A stretch of DNA of 64,000 nucleotides from Oligoflexia bacterium. GTDB lineage: Bacteria; Bdellovibrionota; Bacteriovoracia; Bacteriovoracales; Bacteriovoracaceae. Each line of letters opens with the position of its first letter. The first letter of the stretch is position 1. The notes beneath the pieces were generated by a model. The model was given only the letters and a program-made list of their open reading frames with translations. It was not told the origin of the DNA and made no database searches. The translations under genes and the position numbers were made by a program. Shown one piece after another: positions 37,197-46,241 of the stretch. The stretch covers positions 186,001-250,000 of the forward strand of contig JADFZW010000003.1 in NCBI GenBank assembly GCA_015232355.1, in the 5' to 3' direction.

Positions 37197-37693
37197 GTAT
37201 GAATACGGGAGCGGATATGAATATGAATTTTATTTCCGATACAGTTGTTTTAGGTAAAGATGTTCGACTTTCAAAATTTATTAATTTGTATGGTTGTGAA
37301 ATCGGTGATTTCTCTAAGATCGGTGCATTCGTAGAGATTCAAAAAAATGCCAAGGTTGGAATAAATTGCAAAATATCATCTCACACTTTTATTTGTGATG
37401 GAGTTACTATTGGAAATAATTGTTTCATTGGCCACAGTGTGGTTTTTATAAATGATAACTATCCTAGAGCAGTTAATGAAAATGGAGAATTAGAGAGTGA
37501 GAGTGATTGGATAGGAAGATATAAAAAAACTAAAATTGCAGATAATGTCTCCCTTGGAAGTAATGTAACTATTTTGGGTGGTGTGGAGATTGGCAGTGGA
37601 GCAATTATTGGTGCGGGAAGTGTGGTAACTAAAAATGTTCCAGCAGGAGAGATTTGGGCCGGCAATCCAGCTAAAAAATTAAGAGAGGTGTAA
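37193..37693 (+). CDS. Hexapeptide-repeat sugar N-acetyltransferase (WlbB-like)
   Basis: 166 residues of left-handed beta-helix: KIGAFVEIQKNAKVGINCKISS, VTIGNNCFIGHSVVFIND, and VTILGGVEIGSGAIIGAGSVVTKNV, ending in the family tail AGNPAKKLREV. It would acetylate the amino group placed by the next gene's aminotransferase. It overlaps the upstream gene by 4 bp (ATGA). The first 12 residues are rich in Met-Asn from short repeats, giving four possible in-frame starts. Confidence 0.9.
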   Translation: MSMNTGADMNMNFISDTVVLGKDVRLSKFINLYGCEIGDFSKIGAFVEIQKNAKVGINCKISSHTFICDGVTIGNNCFIGHSVVFINDNYPRAVNENGELESESDWIGRYKKTKIADNVSLGSNVTILGGVEIGSGAIIGAGSVVTKNVPAGEIWAGNPAKKLREV

Positions 37694-37695
37694 TT

Positions 37696-38841
37696 ATGAA
37701 TATGAATACGAATATTAATTTTGTTGATTTAAAAAGACAATACAGCACTATTAAGAGTGAAGTGCAAGATGCAATAAGTAGAGTGCTAGATGATACAGCA
37801 TTTGCTGCCGGCCCATATGTAAAGGAGTTTGAAACAAACTTTGCTAGAGCTCATGGTGTTGGTTACTGTGTTGGAGTTAACTCTGGAACATCGGCCCTGC
37901 ATATGGCGATGATGGCGCTAAATATTGGAGCAGGAGATGAGGTGATTGTTCCAACGAACACTTTCTTTGCAACTGCTGAGGCCGTAAGTTTAGCAGGGGC
38001 CACACCAGTCTTTGTAGATTGTGAAGAAAAGTTTTATAATATTAATTATAAAGAAATTGAGAATGCAATTACCAAGAAGACTAAAGCAGTAATTGCAGTA
38101 CATCTCTATGGACAGTCGGCAAACTTAGATGAAATTAAAACAATAACTAATAAATATAATTTGCATCTGATTGAAGATTGTGCCCAAGCACACTTAGCAG
38201 AATATAAAGGAAGAATGGTAGGCGGTGATGGAATTATTAGTTGTTTTAGTTTTTATCCGGGAAAAAATTTAGGTGCCTATGGTGAAGCGGGAGCAGTACT
38301 AACTAACAATGAAGAGTTGTATTCAAAATGTTTAGCACTTCGAGATCATGGATCAAAGGTTAAATACTATCACGATTATATTGGACATAACTATCGGATG
38401 GAAGGAATTCAAGGAGCAGTTCTTAATGTAAAATTAAAACACTTAAATAAGTGGACTGATTTGCGAAGAAGAAATGCTTCTTTGTATGTTAGATATTTGG
38501 AAGAGTGTAAAGAGATAATTTTACCTCAAGAGAGTTTAGATGCAAAACATGTCTATCACTTATTTGTAATTCGCGAACGAAGTGCATCTCGAGACAAATT
38601 AATGAAGTATTTGGCAGAAAGAAAAATATTTACAGGCATTCACTATCCAATTCCATGTCACCTGCAAAAAGCATACGCTCATTTGGAATATAAAAAGGGG
38701 GCCATCACAGGCGTTGGCGCGGGCGCTTTTAAAAATGCAGAGAGATTTGCAGAGGAGATAATATCTCTTCCAATGTATGCTGAATTAACAGAGGAGGAGG
38801 TTAAGTATGTTTCAACAACGATAAAGGGTTTTTATGAATAG
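37696..38841 (+). CDS. DegT/DnrJ/EryC1 aminotransferase, first copy
   Basis: 381 residues. NFVDLKRQYSTIKSEV at the start, GVNSGTSALHMAMMAL, DCAQAHLAEYKG and the PLP lysine in FYPGKNLGAYGEAGA. It transfers an amino group to a keto-sugar nucleotide made by the oxidoreductase two genes upstream. GAGGTG 5 nt before the ATG is a good ribosome-binding site. The stop lies in a 9-bp repeat that also holds the next gene's start. Confidence 0.93.
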   Translation: MNMNTNINFVDLKRQYSTIKSEVQDAISRVLDDTAFAAGPYVKEFETNFARAHGVGYCVGVNSGTSALHMAMMALNIGAGDEVIVPTNTFFATAEAVSLAGATPVFVDCEEKFYNINYKEIENAITKKTKAVIAVHLYGQSANLDEIKTITNKYNLHLIEDCAQAHLAEYKGRMVGGDGIISCFSFYPGKNLGAYGEAGAVLTNNEELYSKCLALRDHGSKVKYYHDYIGHNYRMEGIQGAVLNVKLKHLNKWTDLRRRNASLYVRYLEECKEIILPQESLDAKHVYHLFVIRERSASRDKLMKYLAERKIFTGIHYPIPCHLQKAYAHLEYKKGAITGVGAGAFKNAERFAEEIISLPMYAELTEEEVKYVSTTIKGFYE

Positions 38842-38869
38842 TATGAATAGTGTGAATAGTATGAATAGC
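38834..38869 (+). repeat. 4 x 9-bp repeat containing stop and start codons
   Basis: ATGAATAGT four times (one copy starts GTG, the last ends C). The first unit holds both the ATG of the SDR gene and the TAG stop of the preceding aminotransferase. Later units add in-frame Met-Asn-Ser. Confidence 0.95.
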
Positions 38870-39826
38870 ATAATTTCAGATTCAAAGATTGTTGTAACTG
38901 GTGGTGCAGGATTTGTTGGTTCACATGTTGTGGATTTGCTACTGCCTCATGGGCCGCGAGAGATTATAGTTATTGATAATTTACTGAGAGGAAAAAAAGA
39001 GAATCTTACAGAAGATAAGAGAGTTAATTTAGTTGTAGGAGATATCAGAGATCAAAAATTAATGGAAGATATTTTTGCTGGTGCTGACTACTGTTTTCAT
39101 TTAGCGGCACTACGAATTACCAGATGTGCGGAAAATCCAACAGAAGCAACTGAGGTGATGATCAACGGTACTTTAAATGTTTTAAATATGTGTGTGAAAC
39201 ATAAATTAAAAAAACTTATTTTTTCATCAACAGCATCTGTCTATGGGGCCGCAGACGTTTATCCAACTGATGAAAATCATCATCCATATAATAATCGCAC
39301 ATACTATGGGGCCATGAAATTAGCAAATGAATCCATGTGCAGATCATACTTTGATATGTATGGATTAAATTATCTGGCCCTACGCTATTTTAATATCTAT
39401 GGGCCACGCATGGATACAGAGGGACGTTACACCGAAGTGATGATAAGATGGATAAAAGCAATTAAGGAGAATACAGCGCCCACTATTTTTGGTGATGGTA
39501 AACAGAGTATGGATTTTGTCTTTGTAAAAGATGTTGCTAAAGCGAATATTTTGGCCCTCACTTCTACTGCAACCAATGAGATTTTAAATATTGCTTCTGG
39601 AAATGAAACATCACTTTGTGAGTTGGCAGATTTACTACTTACTGTTCTTCGTTCTGATTTGCGAGCAAATTTTATTCCTCTACCAAGTGAGAGAAGTAAA
39701 GTAGAGGTGCTAAGAAGATTGGCCTCAGTAAAAAAAGCAAATGAATTGATAAAATTTAATGCCGATACAAATACAAAGTTAGTTGATGGATTACGACAAC
39801 TTGTTGATTGGGTAATATCAATATGA
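38834..39826 (+). CDS. NAD-dependent sugar epimerase/dehydratase (extended SDR)
   Basis: 330 residues. Rossmann VVTGGAGFVGSHVVDLL, catalytic Ser in IFSSTASVYG, and Tyr-x3-Lys in TYYGAMKLANE, with RYFNIYGPRM downstream: UDP-glucose or UDP-GlcNAc 4-epimerase type. The N-terminus is Met-Asn-Ser repeated; any of three ATG codons could initiate. It overlaps the aminotransferase before it by 8 bp and the one after it by 4 bp. It supplies a sugar nucleotide for the glycan. Confidence 0.92.
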   Translation: MNSMNSVNSMNSIISDSKIVVTGGAGFVGSHVVDLLLPHGPREIIVIDNLLRGKKENLTEDKRVNLVVGDIRDQKLMEDIFAGADYCFHLAALRITRCAENPTEATEVMINGTLNVLNMCVKHKLKKLIFSSTASVYGAADVYPTDENHHPYNNRTYYGAMKLANESMCRSYFDMYGLNYLALRYFNIYGPRMDTEGRYTEVMIRWIKAIKENTAPTIFGDGKQSMDFVFVKDVAKANILALTSTATNEILNIASGNETSLCELADLLLTVLRSDLRANFIPLPSERSKVEVLRRLASVKKANELIKFNADTNTKLVDGLRQLVDWVISI

Positions 39827-39855
39827 TGAATATGACGAATATGACGAATACAACG
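39820..39855 (+). repeat. 4 x 9-bp repeat over a gene junction
   Basis: AATATGATG, AATATGACG, AATATGACG, AATACAACG. The first unit contains the TGA stop of the SDR gene and the ATG of the next. Encodes Met-Asn/Thr-Asn repeats. Confidence 0.93.
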
Positions 39856-41103
39856 AATAAAATTCCATTATCTCGTCCATTTTTAGGAGAGGAAGAGGCC
39901 AGTGCTGCCGCCGCTACTGTTCTCTCTGGTTGGGTTACTCAAGGCCCGAAAGTAAAAGCATTTGAAGATGCATTTGCGTCCTATGTAGATTCCAAATATG
40001 CATGTGCTGTTGCCAATTGTACGGCAGCACTACATATGGCCTTGTTGGCAGTTGGAGTTCAACCATCAGATATCGTCCTTACAGTCTCTCACTCCTTCAT
40101 TGCTACTGCAAATTCTATTCGTCTCTGTCAGGCAGAACCATATTTTATTGATATCGATTTACAAACATTAAATATGGATCCGAGTAAACTACGAGAGATT
40201 TTGCAATCCTCATCACAATCCTCATCGAAGAGAAAAATTGCTGCAATTTTAGTTGTTCATCAAATTGGTATGCCAGCAGATATGGAAGAGATTATGAAGA
40301 TTGCAAATGAGTTTAATTTGCCGGTGGTAGAAGATGCCGCCTGTGCCAGTGGTAGTGAGATTTTTTGGGAGGGAAAATGGCAAAAGATTGGTTATCCAAT
40401 TGGAGATATTGCTTGTTTTTCTTTTCATCCACGAAAAGTTATCTCAACAGGTGAAGGTGGAATGCTTACCACTAACAACTCTAAATACGACTCATTTTTT
40501 CGTCTCTTCAGACAACATGGTATGAGTATCTCTGATTTGGATAGACATAACCTGAATTCAGGTAATAAACAAAGTAAAAAAAATCAAGTGCTGATTGAAA
40601 GCTATGATATTTTAGGACACAATTATCGAATGAGTGATATTGCAGCGGCAATTGGAATTGAACAACTTAAAAAATTACCGATGATAATAAGTAAGAGAAG
40701 AAAATTGGCCGAGCTGTATTTAAAAGAGTTATCGCCACTGATTAGTACTGGTCTGATCAGTGCTGATCTTATCAGCGTACAAAAAGAAAAAGAGCATGCA
40801 CGCTCTAATTGGCAAAGTTTTTTTGTATATTTAAATTCTCAAGTAAATTTAAAAACAAAATTAAGTCGTAATGATTTAATTCTTGAGTTGGCGAACAAGA
40901 ATATTGCATCTAAACCAGCGATTATGAATGCACATCAAGAGCTTCCATACAAAAAAGAAAATGAAGATAAAGATGAAAAAGAACATAACCATCTAACCAA
41001 CTCTGAATTGGCCCGGGAAAGAGGGATGTTGTTACCAATCTACACTCAAATGAGTGAAAGCGATGTATGTTATGTATGTGAGTGTTTAAAAAAAATCTTT
41101 TAG
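39823..41103 (+). CDS. DegT/DnrJ/EryC1 aminotransferase, second copy
   Basis: 426 residues. PLSRPFLGEEEASAAAATVLSGWVTQGP at the start, VANCTAALHMALLAVG, VVEDAACASGSE, and the PLP lysine in SFHPRKVISTGEGGML. It differs from the other copy, so probably acts on another sugar nucleotide (perhaps a 4-keto sugar from the SDR product). ATG 39823 overlaps the previous stop; a TTG at 39808 is less likely. A charged insertion (Glu-Asp-Lys) near residue 390 is unusual. Confidence 0.92.
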   Translation: MMNMTNMTNTTNKIPLSRPFLGEEEASAAAATVLSGWVTQGPKVKAFEDAFASYVDSKYACAVANCTAALHMALLAVGVQPSDIVLTVSHSFIATANSIRLCQAEPYFIDIDLQTLNMDPSKLREILQSSSQSSSKRKIAAILVVHQIGMPADMEEIMKIANEFNLPVVEDAACASGSEIFWEGKWQKIGYPIGDIACFSFHPRKVISTGEGGMLTTNNSKYDSFFRLFRQHGMSISDLDRHNLNSGNKQSKKNQVLIESYDILGHNYRMSDIAAAIGIEQLKKLPMIISKRRKLAELYLKELSPLISTGLISADLISVQKEKEHARSNWQSFFVYLNSQVNLKTKLSRNDLILELANKNIASKPAIMNAHQELPYKKENEDKDEKEHNHLTNSELARERGMLLPIYTQMSESDVCYVCECLKKIF

Positions 41104-41218
41104 CAAACTTCCGATTATCATGTATAATATGAAGGTATGTTCCGATAGTACTGTATAAAAGGAAGTGCATAATATGAAAGAAAAAGCAAATAAATGAAAT
41201 GATAAATAAGGATTAATC

Positions 41219-41986
41219 ATGATCAGTGAAAAAAAAGAAACTTTGAACTTTTGGGAGGATAAAGCTAAAAATGTTGAAGATATTCGAGTGGTAACTCATG
41301 CAGATACTATACAACGCCAACTAGAAATAGATACATTAATTAAATATCTTAGACAAGATGATGTTGTTGCTGATCTTGGATGTGGAAACGGTTATGCTAC
41401 AGCTGTCTTAGCAGATCATTGCAAGCAAATCTTTGGTTACGATTTCTCACCTTCCATGATTGATCGAGCTAAGAAGGAAAATTTTCGTGATGGAAAAATT
41501 CACTATGATGTATTAGACATCCGTAAAGCGAAACCCTGTAATCAATTTTCAAAAGCTATTTCAATCCGTTGTCTGATTAATATTTTAGACTGGGAAGATC
41601 AGAAAATGGCCATAAAAAACATTACTGATTCACTAGTTTCGGGTGGAACATATCTGATGATGGAAGGACTTGCAGATGGTCGTTGCGAATTAAATCGTCT
41701 ACGTGAAAAGATCGGTCTGGCATTAATGCCAAAGGTAGATCATAACCTAGATTTCGAAATCAATCGCACTAACCAATATTTAGAAAATTTTTTTCATATT
41801 GATGAACTTAAGACCTTTGGATCTTATGAGTTCATCACTCGCTTGATTTATCCTTTGTATATCGATAAACTGACTCCAGAATACGGCTCCAGATTTCATG
41901 AGATTGCTTTTAAGATCTGTAGTGAACTTCCTGATCTAAATTCATCAGTAAGTAAATTTGCTCTCTGGGTTTTAAAAAAGAAGTGA
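41219..41986 (+). CDS. Class I SAM-dependent methyltransferase
   Basis: 255 residues. Motif I VVADLGCGNGYATAVLADH, motif II around YDFSPSMIDRAKKE, post-motif ISIRCLINILDW and LVSGGTYLMMEGL. A small-molecule or sugar methyltransferase is likely from its place in the glycan locus. AAGGA 8 nt before the ATG. It is convergent with the GT2 gene (11 bp between stops). Confidence 0.88.
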   Translation: MISEKKETLNFWEDKAKNVEDIRVVTHADTIQRQLEIDTLIKYLRQDDVVADLGCGNGYATAVLADHCKQIFGYDFSPSMIDRAKKENFRDGKIHYDVLDIRKAKPCNQFSKAISIRCLINILDWEDQKMAIKNITDSLVSGGTYLMMEGLADGRCELNRLREKIGLALMPKVDHNLDFEINRTNQYLENFFHIDELKTFGSYEFITRLIYPLYIDKLTPEYGSRFHEIAFKICSELPDLNSSVSKFALWVLKKK

Positions 41987-41997
41987 TCAAATTATTA

Positions 41998-42993
41998 TCA
42001 ATTTAACTTTTGATCTTCAATAAAATAGAGTGGTCGTCTTTTTGCTTCATCATAATTTCTTGAGATGTATTCTCCTAAAATTCCAAAGCAAATCATTTGT
42101 AATCCTGTCAAGAGAGAGAATACAATTATAAAAGCAATAGTACTTGAGAGGGGCACATTAATTGCATTAGCTAAAATAATGGCAATGCAAATGCAAATAA
42201 TAAAAGCTAAGAAGATAAATGCAATTCCTGCAAATGTGAGCAATCTTATTGGGACATTTGAAAAAGAGATAATCCAATCAGTGGCCAGATTTATTTTTGC
42301 TCTAAAACTCCATCCGGAGCAACCAAATCTTCTGTTTTTTCTTTCATATTCAACAAAATCTTGCTTAAATCCAAGCCAAATTAAGAGACCAAATAGGGAT
42401 GTGTTTTTTTCTTTGCAACTCTTTACTGCTTCAACTACTATTTTGTCTATCAAATAAAAATCTGCCCTAGAAGTATCGAAGTTCGAATTGTTATTAGTAT
42501 TGCTAGTATTGCTATTATTGATTAGAAGAGCGATTATTTTATAAAATAATATTGCAAAAAGTTTTTGAAAAAATTTTTCCTCTCGTTTTTTTCTTAAGGC
42601 CCATACTACTTGTGAACCAGAAGACCATTTTTTAATCATTTCAACTATTACGTTTGGATCATCTTGTCCATCGGCGGCCATACATAAGACAACATCTCCA
42701 GATGAGTGGTCAAGTCCTGCCCTAATAGCAATATGACTGCCAGATCTTCTGCTTAATCGTAATGCTTTAATAGAACTATTGCTATTTAATTCACGAAATT
42801 CTTTTATGTTTTGAAAAGTTTTATCTTGGGAATGATCATCTATTACTAAGATTTCATATGATTCTAGTTCAGTTTTTAATTTGTTAATTGCAGAGGTGAT
42901 TGTGTTGATGGTTATTGCGATATTTTCTTCTTCGTTGTAAGCAGGAATCACCACTGATAATTTTAATTTTGATTTCAATTCATTTTCTTTCAT
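41998..42993 (-). CDS. GT2 glycosyltransferase with C-terminal membrane helices (GtrB/DPM-like)
   Basis: 331 residues. GT2 core VVIPAYNEEENIAITI, LVIDDHSQDKT, RRSGSHIAIRAGLDHSSGDVVLCMAADGQDDP, then two C-terminal membrane helices as in GtrB or ArnC-type enzymes that load undecaprenyl phosphate. It would make the lipid-linked donor for GT-C enzymes in this locus. An Asn/Ser/Thr insertion near residue 170 comes from short repeats. Ribosome-binding site GGAAG precedes the ATG. A decayed PglD-like gene lies 12 bp upstream. Confidence 0.9.
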   Translation of the reverse strand: MKENELKSKLKLSVVIPAYNEEENIAITINTITSAINKLKTELESYEILVIDDHSQDKTFQNIKEFRELNSNSSIKALRLSRRSGSHIAIRAGLDHSSGDVVLCMAADGQDDPNVIVEMIKKWSSGSQVVWALRKKREEKFFQKLFAILFYKIIALLINNSNTSNTNNNSNFDTSRADFYLIDKIVVEAVKSCKEKNTSLFGLLIWLGFKQDFVEYERKNRRFGCSGWSFRAKINLATDWIISFSNVPIRLLTFAGIAFIFLAFIICICIAIILANAINVPLSSTIAFIIVFSLLTGLQMICFGILGEYISRNYDEAKRRPLYFIEDQKLN

Positions 42994-43005
42994 TAATATC
43001 GCTTC

Positions 43006-43146
43006 CTAGAATGACACAATAATAAAGCCAACTATTTTAGTCATGTTAATTGCAGATGTTTGAGTTGCAGAGATTAAAGCAACTGCCTCCCGCGTATTTC
43101 CACAGAATGGAAAAAGAATTACCTTTTTATTAATCTTTCTAAACAT
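43006..43146 (-). pseudogene. Truncated PglD/NeuD-like acyltransferase N-terminus
   Basis: ATG at 43146 opens 46 codons reading KKVILFPFCGNTREAVALIS and later TKIVGFI before a TAG at 43006-43008. This is the N-terminal nucleotide-binding-like domain of NeuD/PglD-type sugar acyltransferases (pattern: hydrophobic strand, GGNxREAV, then VGFIDDD). The DDD and the whole hexapeptide domain are missing. AAGG upstream of the ATG is preserved. It appears to be a deletion remnant left 12 bp upstream of the GT2 gene. A real 46-residue protein is the alternative. Confidence 0.6.
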
Positions 43147-43175
43147 TTTCTAACCTTTAAGGATGTGAAGCGGAT

Positions 43176-44513
43176 ATGATGATTATAAATAAAACTTCTA
43201 GCAAAGTCTCTCCATTCTTAATTGTTATTTTTTTAGTGGCCTTAAGCTTTGGTCTTTTTTTTCGACTCTACTATTTAGACTATATGGAATTTAAAGGGGA
43301 TGAGAGTTGGATACTGGGAAATATTGTAAATTTTGCTAAAGGAGGAGATCTGCCATCTACTGTGGTATCAAGTATTGGGATACCTTGTGCGCCCTTTTTG
43401 TACTATATACTTCTGCCAATTGCTATCTTTACTCAAGATCTTCATTATTTGGTTTCGTATATTGCTATATTAAATATAATGGCCGCCATTTTAGCGGTCT
43501 ATGTTTTTGCTAGTTGGAGTTCATATAAGACATCACTATTGGCGATCTCGCTCTATCTGCTCTCTCCCTGGGGAATAATATTTTCCAGAAAGCTTTGGGC
43601 CCCGGATTTGATTTTCCCATTGATGATGTTTTTTTATTTTTTACTGGCGATTTTTTCAAAGACATCATCAAATTATATTACTCAAAAGATTGTTTTATTT
43701 ATCTCTTCAATTTTAGTTCTCTCCTTTGCAAGTCAAATGCATCCATCAATTTTATTCTTTATGATTTCATTTTTTATTTCCATGATTTTGTTTAACAAAG
43801 AATATCGAGAGATCATCAGTTACAAAGTAATTTTGTTGCTTGCTTTGGCCATTTTAGTTCCGGCCAGTTATTTAATTATTCAACAAGCAAAGATTGGTTT
43901 TCCTATTGTAGCTCAACTATCATTGATATTAAAAAATTGGATGAATAATATTAATTTTAACATCATGAGTTTTCATTATTCATACTCCATTATGACGGGG
44001 ATTAAATTTAAATTTTTAATGGGAAGTGCGTGGGAAATATTTAAAGAGGAATTTCCTTTCTGGAAGTTTGCAATTGTTAGGGCCATTTTTCTTTTTCAAA
44101 TTTTATTGAGTTTTTCAGGAGTCATTATCCTCCTTAGTAAAATTCGCATAAGAAATTTTTCTCTAGTTATCAATGGAAGTAATGGAAGTAAAGAAACATA
44201 TTTGGCACAACTTGCGGTTGCCAGTATTCTTTTCGTTATCGCTATGGGATTTTCGGGAGTAGGAATTTACCCTCATTACTTTATTGTATTATATCCACTG
44301 CAATTTGTTTTTGCTGCTTTTACTATTACCTACTTATATGAAAAGATTCTTTCGATAAGAATAAAAAGTAGTTATTATCTTTTAGTATCACTATTTATAA
44401 TCGCATCTATTCACTTCAATTTTAATTTTTATAATTTTATTATAAAAAACAATGGAATTGATATAAGTAAATATGGTGGAGACTATGGCCCCACCAATAT
44501 TTCAAAACACTAA
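43176..44513 (+). CDS. GT-C type membrane glycosyltransferase (GT39-like)
   Basis: 445 residues with about ten membrane helices. The first periplasmic loop has MEFKGDESWILGNIVNFAKGGDLP, holding the acidic DE that serves as catalytic base in ArnT/PMT-like enzymes. GIPCAPFLYYILLP follows. It would add a sugar from undecaprenyl phosphate to a periplasmic acceptor. It is the third GT-C-type protein in the locus. The 3' end lies 15 bp from the convergent amidohydrolase gene. AAGGATG is 11 nt before the ATG. Confidence 0.83.
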   Translation: MMIINKTSSKVSPFLIVIFLVALSFGLFFRLYYLDYMEFKGDESWILGNIVNFAKGGDLPSTVVSSIGIPCAPFLYYILLPIAIFTQDLHYLVSYIAILNIMAAILAVYVFASWSSYKTSLLAISLYLLSPWGIIFSRKLWAPDLIFPLMMFFYFLLAIFSKTSSNYITQKIVLFISSILVLSFASQMHPSILFFMISFFISMILFNKEYREIISYKVILLLALAILVPASYLIIQQAKIGFPIVAQLSLILKNWMNNINFNIMSFHYSYSIMTGIKFKFLMGSAWEIFKEEFPFWKFAIVRAIFLFQILLSFSGVIILLSKIRIRNFSLVINGSNGSKETYLAQLAVASILFVIAMGFSGVGIYPHYFIVLYPLQFVFAAFTITYLYEKILSIRIKSSYYLLVSLFIIASIHFNFNFYNFIIKNNGIDISKYGGDYGPTNISKH

Positions 44514-44529
44514 TTTTTTCTGATTAATG

Positions 44530-46152
44530 CTAACCAAGAATTACTCCTGGCAATTCACCACTATGCTTACCTTGATCAATTACCATTTCACCATTTACGA
44601 AAAGATATTCCACACCAGTTGTGTAGCGTTTAGGATTTTTATAGGTTGCTTGATCAATAAATTTTTTTGGATCAAAAACTACGACATCAGCAAAGTTTCC
44701 TTTTTTAAGTATGCCTCGCTTTTTAATATTAAAAATTTTAGCAGGCAATCCACTGCATTTATAGATACCCTCTTCTAAAGATAAGAGTTTGTGTTTTCCA
44801 ATGTATCGACCAAGAAAACGTGGATATGTTCCATAGTAGCGTGGATGAGGAAGTTGAAAGGAGGGGGCCCCTTGCAGAGTTGATAATCCCTTGTCTGAAC
44901 CAATGGAGACATAATCCTCTTTTAAAATTTTTTTTAGATTTTTTTCACACATAGTAAAAAAGAAACAAAGTACATCTGCTCGATTTTTTATAACTAGTTC
45001 CCAGAAGAGATTCCAAATATTGCAAATACTCAAAATATTCTTTGTAGAAGTAAATCTTTTCTTGGCGATTTCATAGAGAGAAAGCCCTCTGTAATGATGA
45101 TATTCTCTCTCTCTAAAATCAGCACAGATTATCTTTTTAAAGTAATTTGTCTCATTTCCTACATTCATCTCTTGTTGAATTTGTAGACGAAATTTGTAAT
45201 CGCAAGTGATCTTTTCTAAGAAATGATCAAATCCCTCTTTGTAGTAATGATAGGGAACATCTCGTAACAATCCTGTTACACCAGAGAGATATGGATAGCG
45301 ATCAGCATGAATTTTAATTCCTTTGTTACGAGCATTGCGAATCAGTTTGAATGCCTGATCAATTAAAGGCCAGCTAGCACGTCCTGAAGTTTTAAAGTGA
45401 GATATCTGTACTCTACATTTTGTTATTTTAGCAATGTTAATAACCTCAGAGATAGAATCACAAAGACCAACTCCTTCATCACGCATATGAAAGGTAAAGA
45501 TCTTGTTATGTTTTTTACAAACCTTTGCCAATTGAATAAGTTCATTGGTAGTAGAAAATTGTGAAGAATAATATGCAAGGCCTGTAGAAATTCCTATGGC
45601 ACCATCATTAAAACAGTTTGCTAGTATATCACACATTTTTTTTATATCTTTTGAACTAGCGCTAGTTTTATCTTTTCCCAAAACAACTGAACGTAAATTA
45701 TTATGACCAACTAGGAGACCCAGATTTAAAGATACGCCTGGAAGTAAAATTTTTTCTTTATATTCTTTATAGTTTGACCAAGTAAAACCAAACTCTTTAG
45801 TGGTTCTAAGAGTGTAACCTATCAAAGATTTTTTAGATGGTGGAACAAACCCCCAACCACAATTACCCACGATTTCAGTGGTTACTCCTTGAGTAACTGA
45901 AGAGTAAAGGTAACGATCATGAAATAATCCTTCATCACTATGGGTGTGAATATCAATAAACCCAGGAGCGATGATTTTTCCTTTACAATCAATGGTGGTG
46001 ATTTTTTTATTTCTTTTATAATTAGTATCAGGGGTTGGGGTTGGAATAATTTTACCGTTTTTTATGTATAAATCACCTTTGAATTTCTTCTTGAGGCCAC
46101 TTCCATCGATGATTAATCCATTTTGTAGATGAAAAATTTGTGTCTTATTCAT
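44530..46152 (-). CDS. D-aminoacylase-type amidohydrolase
   Basis: 540 residues. N-terminal beta domain, then metal motif PGFIDIHTHSDEGLF, GVTTEIVGNCGWGF, DGAIGISTGLAYYSSQFSTTNEL, FHMRDEG, VQISHFKTSG and DRYPYLSG, and the C-terminal FADVVVFDP with GVEYLFVNGEMVIDQG. This is the N-acyl-D-amino-acid deacylase family (usually one zinc; Cys in GNCG is a ligand). It releases D-amino acids from N-acylated forms. No signal peptide, so cytoplasmic. No clear ribosome-binding site. Confidence 0.92.
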   Translation of the reverse strand: MNKTQIFHLQNGLIIDGSGLKKKFKGDLYIKNGKIIPTPTPDTNYKRNKKITTIDCKGKIIAPGFIDIHTHSDEGLFHDRYLYSSVTQGVTTEIVGNCGWGFVPPSKKSLIGYTLRTTKEFGFTWSNYKEYKEKILLPGVSLNLGLLVGHNNLRSVVLGKDKTSASSKDIKKMCDILANCFNDGAIGISTGLAYYSSQFSTTNELIQLAKVCKKHNKIFTFHMRDEGVGLCDSISEVINIAKITKCRVQISHFKTSGRASWPLIDQAFKLIRNARNKGIKIHADRYPYLSGVTGLLRDVPYHYYKEGFDHFLEKITCDYKFRLQIQQEMNVGNETNYFKKIICADFREREYHHYRGLSLYEIAKKRFTSTKNILSICNIWNLFWELVIKNRADVLCFFFTMCEKNLKKILKEDYVSIGSDKGLSTLQGAPSFQLPHPRYYGTYPRFLGRYIGKHKLLSLEEGIYKCSGLPAKIFNIKKRGILKKGNFADVVVFDPKKFIDQATYKNPKRYTTGVEYLFVNGEMVIDQGKHSGELPGVILG

Positions 46153-46241
46153 AATGTATTTAAAATAAAATAAAAGTAATATAATTTAAAAGTAATATAG
46201 AAGTATTGACTCATCAATATTAATGAACTAATTTTTTATTT

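Noticed and set aside
41164-41215. Very short frame MKEKANK with AGGAAG before the methyltransferase, as a leader peptide
   Set aside because: Seven codons without regulatory codon runs or attenuator hairpins; most likely chance.
42065-42457. 130-codon plus-strand frame opposite the GT2 gene
   Set aside because: Antisense to the conserved GT2 C-terminus; no family resemblance.
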